A stretch of DNA of 64,000 nucleotides from Adiantum capillus-veneris (taxonomy: Eukaryota; Streptophyta; Polypodiopsida; Polypodiales; Pteridaceae), in assembly GCA_014529385.2 (NCBI GenBank), contig CM043952.1:57575119-57639118 (forward strand), given 5' to 3'. Positions 53,776-64,000 of the stretch are shown piece by piece (positions within the stretch are counted from its first letter, which is position 1; the number at the start of each line of letters is the position of its first letter). A program made the position numbers and the translations under genes. Under the pieces are notes generated by a model. It saw nothing but the letters and a program-made list of their open reading frames with translations, was not told the DNA's origin and searched no databases.

Positions 53776-54790
53776 ATGGCTGGATCACAGGACACTGCTC
53801 TTTACAATATCAAGAAGCTGGATGGAACCAATTTCCCATTGTGGAAGAAGCAGATTTGGCACGTGTTGGTACAAAAGAAGCAGATAAAACCTATAAAGCT
53901 CAAAGGGATAAAACCAGAAGATATGGACGAAGATGAATGGAGCGAAATGGATGAATTGGCACTTTCTACCATTATGCTGACTTTGGCAGAAAGCGTTTAC
54001 TTCAATGTAGCAGACGAGATGTCGGCTTATCAAGCATGGTTAAAGCTGAGTGATCTTTATGAGAAGCAGAGTGCAGCTTCACAGGTATACTGGCTTAAGA
54101 AGCTTGTTGACTTGAAGATGAAAGAAGGGACACCTATGTCCAATCATCTGAATGAATTCAACACAATCTATAGTCAGTTGTCAGCTCAAGGTGTCAAGTT
54201 TGATGAACCTGTTAGAGCTATGTTCCTGTTGATCACATTGCCGGAAAGTTGGGACACTTTTCGCACAGCTTTGAGTAATTCTGCACCTCCAGATGGTTTG
54301 AACATAGCAGGTGTAGAAGGAAGTCTGCTTACTGAAGAAACCAATAGAAAGACAATGGACAAAGGCAAAGGAACAGCCTTAGTTGTCAGGGGAAGGACCA
54401 AAGAAAAGTACAAAGGTGGAAAGAGGAATCAGTCTCGTAGCAAGTCCCGCAGTGCTAAAGACAAGAGTGACATAGAATGCTACCATTGTGGCAAGAAGGG
54501 TCACATGAAAAGAGACTGCAGAGAATGGAAAGCAGAAAAAGGCAAAGAGAAAGCTGAAGACCATGGTGAGAAGAACAAGTCCTCAGTGAAGATTCAAGAA
54601 ATAAATGTGACAAACATTGTTGCAGAGGATGACAGTCTAGTGTCAGGAGACATCTACTTCTTGAAGAATACAATGGACTCAGCTCTTCTTACAGCATCTG
54701 ATGGAAATGCACTGAGTGACTGGATTATAGACTCAGGGCATCACTTCATGTGTCTCCAAACAAGGAGTGGTTTACCTCTTATGTGACCAC
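53776..54790 (+). pseudogene. gag: Copia-2 gag and protease start
   Basis: The ATG at 53776 gives MAGSQDTALYNIKKLDGTNF. The gag domain has YWLKKLVDLKMKEGTPMSNH and ITLPESWDTFRTALSNSAP. A CCHC knuckle (CYHCGKKGHMKRDC) lies near 54480, and a protease start (DWIIDSGHHFM) near 54720. The element's numbering agrees with Copia-1. Confidence 0.85.
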
Positions 54791-56130
54791 TAAAGATCAT
54801 GTTCGGCTAGGCAATGGGCAGACATGTGAGATCTTAGGTGTTGGAGATGTTCAATTGAAGTTTCAGAATGGCTCTTCTTTCACGCTGAAGAATGTGAGAC
54901 ATGTTCCCGCAATTACAAAGAGCTTGATCAACACAGGTTTACTTGATGATGCTGGCTACGTCACCACTTTTGGACAGAACATGTGGAAGATATCCAAGGG
55001 TTCTATGACAGTAGCACATGGAGTAAAGTCTGGAGGACTTTACATGATTTATGTATCAAATGTCTCTAAAAATGTAATCAATGTAACCGAGCAGCCGAAC
55101 GTTTCTTTGTGGCATAGCCGGTTAGGACATATGTCCAAGAAGGGAATGGAAATCTTGTCTCGTTCTGGTTATTTGCCTGGCTTTTCATTTAATGATTTTG
55201 AATTCTGTGAACATTGTCTGTATGGTAAGCAAACACAGCAGCCACATAAGCATAGAAGCAGTAGAAGAGATACACAGTTGGCACTTGTTCATAGTGATTT
55301 GTGTGGACCTATGCCTAACCTATCTCTAGGGGGAGCTTCTTACTTTATGACATTTATAGATGATTACTCGAGGAAAGTATGGGTTTACTTTCTCAAGCAC
55401 AAGGATGAAGCGTTTAGTGTTTTCAAAACGTTTGTGACACTTGTGGAGAATCAGAGTGGAAAGAAGCTTAAATGCTTATGCACTGACAATGGTGGAGAGT
55501 ATGTTTCAAAGGCCTTTCAGGACTTTTGCTGAGTCAAAAAGGTATAAAACGTGAGCTTACTGCTCCTTACAATCCTCCTCAAAATGGTGTTGCTGAGAGG
55601 ATGAATAGGACCATACAAGAGAAGGTCAGAAGTATGTTGTCTAATGCACAGCTGCCAAATGGGTTTTGGGCTGAAGCTGTATCAACAGCTGTTCATCTTG
55701 TAAATAGATCTCCTAGCAAGGTTTTGCAGAAGGATTCAGTGCCAGAGATGCTATGGTCAGGAAAAATGCCCTCATACAAGCATCTCAGAGTCTTTGGCTG
55801 TGAGGCATATACTCATGTTCCAAAGGGAAACAAACTTGAGCCAAAGAGTAGAAAGTGCATCTTTCTAGGCTATGGTAATTCTGGTGAGATGGGGTACAGA
55901 CTTTGGGATCCCGAATCCAGAAAGGTTGTCTGTAGCAATGATGTTCACTTTAATGAATCCAAATATTATTCTAAACCAGAGAGGGTTGAGGAGATTAGAA
56001 GAGTTGTCTTCCAAGAAGATGGACCTGCACGTGCAAGACATAATGTCAGGGCTCAAGAGGAGCAAGGACAGGATAGAGTGGAGCCAAAGGTTGTGGCTGA
56101 GCCTGAGCCACCTATTGTGCGTAGATCTGG
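54750..56130 (+). pseudogene. pol: Copia-2 protease end and integrase region
   Basis: Protease continuation (VRLGNGQTCEILGVGDVQL) is followed by the integrase zinc region (SLWHSRLGHMSKKGMEILSR, FCEHCLYGK). The core has LVHSDLCGPMPNLSLGGASY, CTDNGGEYVSKAF and YNPPQNGVAERMNRTIQEKV. The C-terminal part has FGCEAYTHVPKG and CIFLGYGNSGEMGYRLWDP. Confidence 0.85.
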
Positions 56131-57746
56131 ACGTGTCACGCGACCTCCTGATAGGTTTGTTCCATCTATGAACTATGTCATGTTGACTGATTGCAATGAG
56201 CCTTCATGTTACAAGGAAGCAGTACAAATGAAGGACTCCGGGAATTGGCAATTGGCCATGCAGTCAGAGATGACAGCTCTGCATAAAAACCAGACATGGA
56301 AGCTAGTTAAATTACCACGGGGCAAAAAGGCTCTACCTGTAAATGGGTTTACAGGTATAAGATCACCGCTCATGATAGTCAGCCAAAGTACAAAGCAAGG
56401 CTTGTTGCCAAGGGCTTTAAGCAAGAACAAGGCATTGACTTTGATGAAGTCTTCTCTCCGGTGGTCAAGATGACTACATTGAGATGCTTTCTTGCATTGG
56501 TTGCCATATTAGATTTGGTGTTGCACCAAATGGATGTCAAGACAACGTTCTTGCATGGTGATTTAGATGTGGAAATTTACATGCAGCAGCCAGAAGGGTT
56601 TGTTGAGAAAGGCAAGGAAGATTGGGTATGCCAGTTGTTAAAGAGTCTTTATGGCTTAAAACAATCACCGAGGGCATGGTACCATAAATTCCACAAGTTT
56701 ATGCTTTCTCAAGGCTACAAACGTAGTGAGTTCGATCACTGTCTATATACAAAGAAGGCTAAGGATGGCAGTTGGCTGATCCTTATTTTGTATGTGGATG
56801 ACATGTTGATTGCTGGCAAGCACTTGGAAGAAATTTCAGCTTTGAAGTCAAAGATGGCAAAATCGTTTGACATGAAAGACATGGGTGAGGCAAGTCATAT
56901 ACTTGGTATGCGCATTGAGAGAGACAGATCAAAGAAGTTGATTTGGTTATCTCAAACAGAGTATATTGACAAGGTTTTGCAACGTTTCAATATGGAGAAG
57001 GGAAAGGCATTGAGTGTTCCATTGCCACCATATGTGAAACTTAGCAAACAAGATTGTCCTGTGTCTGAGGAAGAACAGGCTGAAATGGATAAGATTCCAT
57101 ATGCGTCTGCAGTGGGTAGTTTGATGTATGCAATGATTGCTACTCGCCCAGACATTGCATTTGCAGTGGGAGTAAGTCGATACATGTCAAACCCAGGCAA
57201 GAAACATTGGGAGGCAGTGAAAGGAATATTGAGATACCTGAAAGCTACAAAGAGTATGCGTATATGCTATGGGAGTCAGGAGCTAAGTGTAAAGGGTTTT
57301 ACAGACTCAGATTATGCATGTGACTTAGACAACCGAAGGTCTAACGTCAGGGTATGTCTTTACATTGGCTGGTGGAGTAGTATCATGGCGTTCAAGATTA
57401 CAAGATTGTGTTACTCAGTCTACTACAGAGGCTGAATATGTTGCAGCATCAGAGGCATGCAAAGAATCAATTTGGATTAATCGACTAGTAAAACAGATTT
57501 GGGAATCAAAGAAAGAGACATGTGGTATATTGTGATAGTCAAAGTGCTATACAATTGGCTCGCAATCCAGTTAATCACTCAAAGACAAAGCATGTCGATG
57601 TGAAGTATCATTTCATCAGGAAATTGCTCAAGGATAAGCAACTTCAGCTTGTCAAAGTTCACACACAAAATCCTGCTGATCTACTTACAAAAGGACTTCC
57701 CTCAGAGAGCTTTGCGCATTTTCGCAAGCAGTTAGGTGTAGGGTAG
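56130..57746 (+). pseudogene. pol: Copia-2 reverse transcriptase and RNase H region
   Basis: Landmarks: LHQMDVKTTFLHGDLDVEIY, QLLKSLYGLKQSPRAWYHKF, LILYVDDMLIAGKHLEEISA, YASAVGSLMYAMIATRPDIA, TDSDYACDLDNRRS, and at the end YCDSQSAIQLARNPVNHSKT and VHTQNPADLLTKGLPSE. Broken in a few places. Confidence 0.85.
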
Positions 57747-57818
57747 TACATCACTTCTCTACATCTCTTGTATATTAGCCTGTATAGTAGCTTCTCTCAC
57801 ACTTAAAGTAACACATTG

Positions 57819-57834
57819 GACTTTAAGTGGGAGG
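57819..57834 (+). promoter_or_regulatory. Polypurine tract of Copia-2
   Basis: ACTTTAAGTGGGAGG lies against the 3-prime LTR and matches the Copia-1 tract. Confidence 0.8.
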
Positions 57835-57835
57835 T

Positions 57836-58027
57836 TGTTGGGGTATAAAGCCCAATGTGGTCGCCCAGGTAAGTGGGCGGGCCGCCAGGTATATACACAT
57901 ATTCTTTTGTAAAAACCTAATAAGAACTCACTATGCTCTACACATTACAGTAGAGCGAGTTCACCATATCGTTGTGCTCTTCTTCTCGCACTCTCTCTCG
58001 CGTCGCACTTTCGCTCGTACTCCTTCA
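57836..58027 (+). repeat. 3-prime LTR of Copia-2
   Basis: 192 bp, followed by acttt at 58028-58032. Confidence 0.93.
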
Positions 58028-58032
58028 ACTTT

Positions 58033-58340
58033 CCCATTTTCCATTGGGAATCTCCAAAGGATGTAAGAGTCCTCCTGCTTTCAGACGCTCTACTTTGTTA
58101 ACTTGACATTTTTGGCAATGGAAGACATAATCTTGAACAAAGCCATGTATACCTAGCCAGTAAAATTGTCTTCATTCGAGAGCATAAGTTTTTCTAATAC
58201 CTTGGTGCCCTCCACTTTGACTATCATGACATTCATAAAGAATTTGGCGCCGAATGTCTGTGTCCGTTGATACACAAACTCTCCCCTTATGGAGTAGATA
58301 CCCATTGTCGATGGAGAGGCCCATGGTGAAGAAGTGGGTT
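58033..58340 (-). pseudogene. pol: Chromovirus B integrase zinc-region fragment
   Basis: This aligns closely with 62449-62720 in chromovirus C, where the minus strand encodes YECHDSPSVGHPGIRKTYAL and FYWPGIHGFVQSYV. Here it carries more changes. Confidence 0.75.
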
Positions 58341-58371
58341 GTATAAACCCTCTGCTAAGGTAGTCAACAAG

Positions 58372-60460
58372 CTAACATTCCACCTCAACAGCTTTAGAAT
58401 AACTCATACAGTAGGGCGGTTTACTGACAGGTTTACAGCCTGCAACCACATCGATGCTAGGTTGCACCGATCGTGTCGGCGGTAATCCTGGTGGAAAATC
58501 ATTACGAAAAACATCTTGAAATTCCTTTAATAATTTTTGTAACTCACTAGCAATGTTTACTTTTTTGGAAGTAGCCATTGGTGGAAGAGATAAGAGAGAA
58601 GCATGCGGCGTTGAGAAATGTTCAACAGATTCAATGTTAGAGAGAAAATGAGATAGTGAGTAACACAAGAAAACTTGATCTATTTCATTATTAGAAACGA
58701 GTTGCATAAGCTGAACTGTACAAATCAATGGTGAAGAAGGGACATCCTTCTCTCCTAACAACAACACATGTGCGCCATGGGATTCAAACATCAAGTTATT
58801 GTGCTCATGGCTATGCTTCAGTGATGGTCCTAGGCTATGCAACCACTCCATACCAAGGACCACGTCTATCCTCTCCATGTTCATAACCTGAAAATCTAAG
58901 CATGTGGAGTAACCTTGTACTTCCAATAGAACATCTCGGACTTAATATCCCAGACTTTGGTATCATGTCCATTCATCATTTTTACCTTGTAGTGGTTTGT
59001 ACTCGGAGTTTGAGGCAATTTGAGTTTTTTCACCAATCTGTAATTGATGAAATTGTGAGTAGCACCGTCATCTACCAAGATGCGCACCTTGTGCCCTTGC
59101 AGAGATCCGTGCATACGTACTAATTCATGTGGTCCAAAGGTTTGTTGCCACATGGAACTTGTAAGACAGCTTTCATGTGCCACCTCGGTGTGTGTTACTT
59201 CCACTCTAGAGAATCGTGAGGAAGACTCAAGAGGCAGCAGTTGCACCATGTGCACTGCTTTCTCCTTGTCATGAGCAGCAGATTTCCCCTTGGGACAAAT
59301 CTTTTTGCCATGATCGCTTCCTAAACATTGAAAACATAATTTCTCTTTCTTAGCTTTATCAAAGTCCTCAAAGAAAGAGAGGACCTCTGAACCCCTTGGG
59401 TTTTTTAGATGCTTTTGAATTGGCTACTATAAATTTTCTTTTATTGTGCCCATATTGAGTGCATGTATTACCATGTGTATTAGCAGGCACATGAATATTA
59501 TGTGCTTTCTTTTCATCCGCATCATCATGAATATGTGCTTTGGCTATGGCTTCCTCAAGTGTTTTAGGGTCTTGGGTCTTGATGTACTTCTTAAGCTCTT
59601 GTGTCAGACCACGTATAGAACCCCGTACTTGTTGAAAGTTATCTAAGCCTTCCAACTTGAGGATAACATCTCGATAGTGAGATATATATTCAATCAATGA
59701 TGGGTATTGGTGCATGGAACACATGTCCCAAGCCGTCCAATTCCAATCTGCCTCTTTGTAGGCAAAAAGTCTTTGCGAAACATAGCTTCAAAAGCTGCCC
59801 AACTCTGTGGTATGATATTCTTGTCCATGAGAGACATCCACCGTTTGTAGGCCTTGCCATCCAGAGTTAAGCTCGTTTGTAGAGCTCTGACTTCGTTTGG
59901 AGTACGCCGTAAGGCGTGAATTCCATCCCACTTCACTGAGAAAGATATTCACTCCATCTTTATTGCGGTCTCGGTCTTCTCCTTAAAAAATTGGTGGTCT
60001 GGTGTTTTTCAACAACTCATCCACCTCTTTGCAGTGAGACTCTGCAAAGTATCAGCAGTTGGGCCTTGCCCAGGATTAGAAGGCCTTTGCCCTTGTGTAG
60101 CAACGGGCTCATGCATGTGTGTGTCAGCAGGACCCTTGGACTGCTGTTACATTAATTGAATCACTAATGTGGATAGTTTAGTGACATTTGCATTTAAAGC
60201 TTTAAAATTTTCATCCATGACTGACATGCGTGTCTGAAGTGCATGAAATTCTTGAATTTCGAGCAATTCATAAGTGTCATCACCCGCCGTAGCATCACGG
60301 GTACTCTCCTTGAGAGGATCGGGCCACGAGCCATCATGGGCACGATCAGGCATACTTTGCTCAAAATCAAAAGTCATATCATGATATCGGAATCCATGGC
60401 GACACACTGCGGTGCAAAGAATAGTAAAAAAATTACCTAAGATTGAGAGCACTTGCAAAG
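58372..60460 (-). pseudogene. gag: Chromovirus B gag and protease region
   Basis: On the minus strand, gag pieces occur at about 59370-60460 (YKRWMSLMDKNIIPQSWAAF, VILKLEGLDNFQQVRGSIRG). The protease is at about 58500-59255 (RILVDDGATHNFINYRLVKK, then IDVVLGMEWLHSLGPSL). It is closely related to the matching parts of chromoviruses A and C and has several breaks. Confidence 0.8.
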
Positions 60461-61044
60461 TTTATTTAGCCTTGCTAATTCCGTCAAAGTCGATAGTATC
60501 CAGGTGGAAATTGAACCAAAATGTCCGCCGTATAGGGAATTTCTTTATCGCTTGTAGCCGAATCAATTATGCATGAAACCGTTAATTGATTGTGAAATAT
60601 AATGTCACTTTGAACTCCATTTGAGATGCTTTGATTAAATTTCCAAGTTTTTGTCAATAATACATAGAAACTATGTGTGTCGAAGTACTTGGCGGCCGTG
60701 TTGATAAGCCTAGCCCTGCCGAGCCTAGCCAAAACCGCACCAAAGGGGGGGGGGGAGTTCCCCACTCTGGGTACCCTCCCTTGTGTTCAAAAAAAAATCT
60801 TTGGCTAGGCACGTGAAAGGGTCCACACACCGGTGCGATGCTATAGAGCCTGCAAGGGTGCCGTTTGGTGCAGGTCCAACCTCGGCGGCTTCTCCTTGCA
60901 AGGGGAGTTGCCCACGGCTTCGACCTGTTGTCCTCCTCACAGGAGGTGAGTTCCACGCTCCCTTGACCCCGACATGAAAAAAAGCATGCAAGTTTGTGTG
61001 GCTCCCCTCCTCCACAGTTGTGCCTTTCCCAAAAAAAGAACCAA
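60461..61044 (-). other. Chromovirus B leader with an unidentified GC-richer stretch
   Basis: 60690-61035 is more GC-rich than its surroundings. It has a run of about twelve G at 60745-60758 and short A and T runs at both ends. I recognise no protein, tRNA-like box or terminal repeats. It may be ordinary leader or a small insertion. Confidence 0.45.
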
Positions 61045-61058
61045 GCTCTTGATACCAA
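61045..61058 (-). promoter_or_regulatory. Primer-binding site of chromovirus B
   Basis: Minus-strand TTGGTATCAAGAGC adjoins the LTR and is one base longer than the initiator-Met consensus. The inverted segment has a related form at 51914-51926. Confidence 0.75.
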
Positions 61059-61367
61059 TGTTATACAAGGGGAACTAGAACCTAGGAGTCCACCTCCCAA
61101 CCACCCACTATATAGAATGGCCCCTCTCCCTTTGCCCTAGTTGGACTCCCTTTCCACACTGCCTAGCCCGGCCTTGCCCTTCTCTAATCCGGCCTTGCCA
61201 ATGTCCTGACAATATGTTAGAAAAGGGGAACTAGAACCTAGGAGTCCACCTCCCAACCACCCACTATATAGCATGTCCCTTGTCCCTTTGCCCTAGTTGG
61301 ACTCCCTTTCCACACTGCCTAGCCCAGCCTTGCCCTTTTCTAGTCCGGCCTTGCCGATGTCCTGATA
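61059..61367 (-). repeat. Dimeric chromovirus LTR (minus-strand copy)
   Basis: Two 153-bp head-to-tail units, 61059-61211 and 61215-61367, are joined by ata (TAT in sense). On the minus strand each unit reads TGTCAGGACAT or TATCAGGACAT to TAACA, with CTATATAGTGGG inside. One side meets a primer site, the other a polypurine tract (sense AAGGGAGGAG at 61371-61380). Confidence 0.85.
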
Positions 61368-61381
61368 TTACTCCTCCCTTA

Positions 61382-64000
61382 AGAAGAGTTTTTGTCCTCG
61401 AAAACAAAAGTGGGAAACTTCTTCTTAAGAACACTAATGTTTTCCCAAGTGGCACCTTCCTCAGGTCGATCTTTCCACTTGATGATTTAGGCTTGTTGAC
61501 GTACATGATGACGTGTACGTAACTCATGATAATCAAGAACACGTTCAGGTTCATGCAGTAAGGTAGGAGGTTCAATGAAATCTACCAAAATCTGTTGGTC
61601 AATGACATTGTCGTCCCCATGTAACCTCTTACATAAACGGCTTACATGAAACACCGGATGAATACAAGAATGTGCAGGTAGCAATAATGGTAGGCACGAT
61701 CACCTACTCGCTTGAGTATTTTGAAAGGCCCACAATATCGGGGAGATAATTTAGTTGTTGGCCCAATTTTCATACTTTTTGAATGTTCTAGCACACGTAA
61801 AAATACTTTCTCCCCTTTCTCAAAGGTAACTAGTCGACGTTTCTCATCAGCATACTTCTTATACTAATCCTGTGCTTGTCGGACATTCAGACGAGCAAGT
61901 TTCAACATATCCATGTGGTCTTGGAGAAAATCCTTAACCTGTTGGAGCTTTTCGGCTGCAAACCCCACGATAATAGTTGACCTAAGTTGAAACCCATACA
62001 TAAGCATGAAAGGACTAAATCCAATCATGACATGCTTAGCACTGTTGTAGACAAATCGAGAATAGGTAAGTATTCTTGCCAATCTGACTGTTTTTTGCTG
62101 ACGTATGCTCTTAGCATATCCTCTAGCACTTGGTTAACTCACTGAGTCTGACCATCTATTTTTGGATGATCGGCTGTACTGAGGTTTAGTTGTGTACCCA
62201 ATCGTTTAAACACAACCCTCCAAAAGTGACTGTTAAACTTGGGATCACGATCACTGACAATGTTACTTGGCAAACCATACAACTTGTATAGATGTTCCAT
62301 AAATAACTTGGCTAATTCTAGTGTCTTAACCATTGATTTGGTTGGAATAAACTTACATAGTTTAGTAAACATGTTTACGACCACCCATACCGAGCCATGA
62401 CCTCATACAGTGGTTGGTAAACCCACAATAAAGTCCACAAAGATACTTTCCCATTTTCCATTGGGAATCTCCAAAGGATGTAAGAGTCCTCGTGCTTTCA
62501 GGTGCTCTGCTTTATTAGCTTGACATTTTTGGCAATGCTAGACATAAGATTGAACAAAGCCATGTATACCTGGCCAGTAAAACTGTTGTCGTACGAGCGC
62601 ATAAGTTTTTCTAATACCCGGGTGTCCTACACTTGGACTATCATGACATTCATAAAGAATTTGGCGCCAAATGTCTCTGTCCGTTTGTACACAAACTCTC
62701 CCCTTATGGAGTAGGTACCCATTGCCGGTGGTGAAATGCTTCCATCGCTGTAGTTCATCACTCGATAGAGGAGAACTAGGTGTGGAGATTAACGTTACAC
62801 TACCATCATTGGAGTGAGAAGGATCCCTCATTTTTACATGGCTCCACACTTTGGAATATTCTTTATCATGCTCATATTTTCCTTTGAGAGAATCCAAAAA
62901 TTCACTACAAAGTTCTGTGAACAAGAGAGAATTGATCTCCGGCATACAACTTAGAGCGTCAGCCACCACATTGTATCGACCTTTACGATACCTGAGCTTG
63001 GCGTCATATTCCTGAAGAATCTTGGTCCACCTGGATTTTTGACCCTTCAAATCCGGTTATTGTGTAAACCATTTGATGCTTTCATGGTCAAACACAATCT
63101 CAAACTGAGCACCATACATATAATCCCGCCATTTTTTTAGGGTAGATACTATTGCATAGAGTTCGCGCTCATAAGCAGAGTAGTTCTGCTGAGCTGCATC
63201 AAGCTTCTTGCTTTCAAATGCAATTGGCCATCCATCTTATAATAGGACTGCTCCAATAGCACGGTCACTGGCATCCGTTTCCAAAACGAATGGTTTGAAA
63301 GGATCTACAATAGTTAGTATGGGAGCTGTAGCTAATGCATCCTTGAGTGTATCAAAACTGTGCTGTTGAGCGGGTCCCCACTGAAAAGAGTTGCCTTTGT
63401 CTTTCAATTGATCCATCATGGGAACAAGAATACTAGCATAGTTTTTAACGAACCTTCATAAAAACCTGCAAATCCTTTAAAAAAATTGTAACTCTTCCAG
63501 ATTTTTAGGAGAAGGCCATTGCCATATTGTATCCACTTTGGATTGATCCATATATAGTCCATTAGCTGAAGTAACATGCCCTAGATAGTGAATTTCTTCT
63601 TTCAAAAAATCACACTTACATTCCTTGGCATATAATTTGGTTGTTCGTAACAACTTAAACACCTGACTGACTCTATTGTAAGTGTTCTTCTTCAGAAGCC
63701 CATGAGCAACAGATTTCCCCTTGGGACAATCCTTTTTGCCATGACCGCTTCCTAAACATTAAAAACATAATTTCTCTTTCTTAGCTTTATCAAATTCCTC
63801 AGAAGAGAGAGGACCTCTGGACCCCTTCGGTTTTTTAGATGCTTCTGAATTGGCTACTATAAATTTCCTTTTATTGTGCCCATACTGAGTGCGTGTATTA
63901 CCATTTGTATTAGAAGGCACATGAATATTATGTGCTTTCTTCTCATCTTGATCATTGTGAATATGTGCTTTCACTATGGCTTCCTCAAGTCTTGACGTAC
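61382..64000 (-). pseudogene. pol: Chromovirus C pol and gag end, running off the window
   Basis: Minus-strand parts from right to left: gag end with NGNTRTQYGHNKRKFIVANS (63759-63974), RT (KCDFLKEEIHYLGHVTSANG, about 63580) and RNase H (PFVLETDASDRAIGAVLL, about 63240-63300). The integrase zinc region and core follow (62540-62720 and 61864-62400; TKSMVKTLELAKLFMEHLYK), then integrase end HPVFHVSRLCKRLHGDDNVI. The chromodomain end lies at 61382-61500 (GATWENISVLKK-type). The chromodomain places it among plant chromoviruses; the exact clade is unclear. Several breaks. Confidence 0.82.

Larger units (their letters stand above)
52495..58027 (+). mobile_element. Copia-2: Ty1/Copia (Tork/Tnt1-like) retrotransposon inserted in chromovirus B
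   Basis: LTRs TGTTGGGGTA...CTCCTTCA, 192 bp each, lie at 52495-52686 and 57836-58027. The acttt duplication is at 52490-52494 and 58028-58032. They differ at four sites, all transitions (about 2%). Plus-strand parts: primer site 52689, leader to 53775, gag from 53776, protease, integrase, RT and RNase H to about 57746, and a polypurine tract before 57836. It is related to Copia-1. About four or five breaks. Confidence 0.93.
51930..61367 (-). mobile_element. Chromovirus B: Ty3/Gypsy chromovirus, old and heavily broken, split by Copia-2
   Basis: Minus-strand parts are the dimeric LTR (61059-61367, shared with the end of chromovirus C), primer site 61045-61058, leader, gag (about 59290-60460), protease (about 58500-59255) and integrase (58033-58340, continuing at 51930-52489 beyond Copia-2). 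The acttt duplication around Copia-2 shows the two integrase pieces were one. It has many breaks and not every pol domain is recognisable. Confidence 0.75.

Overview
This window looks like transposon-packed intergenic chromatin of a land plant. The evidence is spliced CACTA genes, Tat-type Gypsy elements with a second plant-type RNase H, Tnt1/Tork-like Copia elements, plant chromoviruses and tRNA-Asp or initiator-Met primer sites. The species cannot be named from the sequence; a large, repeat-rich genome fits best. No intact host gene was found. The only host-derived coding sequence is a small fragment of a heavy-metal-associated (HIPP-type) gene carried inside a DNA transposon.

Layout. An old minus-strand chromovirus (A) is split over 23599-24065 and 48715-51460. 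Abutting it on the left is a minus-strand Tat-type Gypsy element (Tat-A, 1-23598, cut by the window edge). Inside Tat-A lies a plus-strand Tat element (Tat-B, 5850-21382). Inside Tat-B lies a complete-ended CACTA transposon (10293-17244, TSD ata), which carries two transposase-type genes and the captured HIPP fragment. On the other side, a minus-strand Copia (Copia-1, 24066-48714, TSD agctg) sits inside chromovirus A. Copia-1 is itself split by a 19 kb minus-strand Gypsy element (Giant, 29396-48430).

To the right are a small plus-strand chromovirus end segment (51460-51926) and a minus-strand chromovirus B (about 51930-61367). Chromovirus B is interrupted by a plus-strand Copia (Copia-2, 52495-58027, TSD acttt). 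A further minus-strand chromovirus C runs off the window end (61215-64000).

Rough ages come from LTR differences counted by eye: Copia-1 about 7%, Tat-A about 3%, and Tat-B, Giant and Copia-2 about 2% each. This order agrees with the nesting. All retroelements except possibly Giant carry several breaks.

The most unusual material is in Giant. Nine copies of a 24-bp palindrome (core ACGCGT) occur in two arrays with the same 284/124-bp spacing pattern, one upstream of gag and one upstream of an extra 3-prime coding block. The palindrome is far better preserved than the sequence between copies. Giant also has a second retropepsin-like domain behind the integrase, two successive integrase-type H2C2 zinc regions, and a large coiled-coil reading frame near its 3-prime end. 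Separately, the untranslated leaders of Tat-B (Gypsy) and Copia-2 (Copia) share a clearly related block, and the chromovirus LTRs occur as head-to-tail 153-bp dimers.
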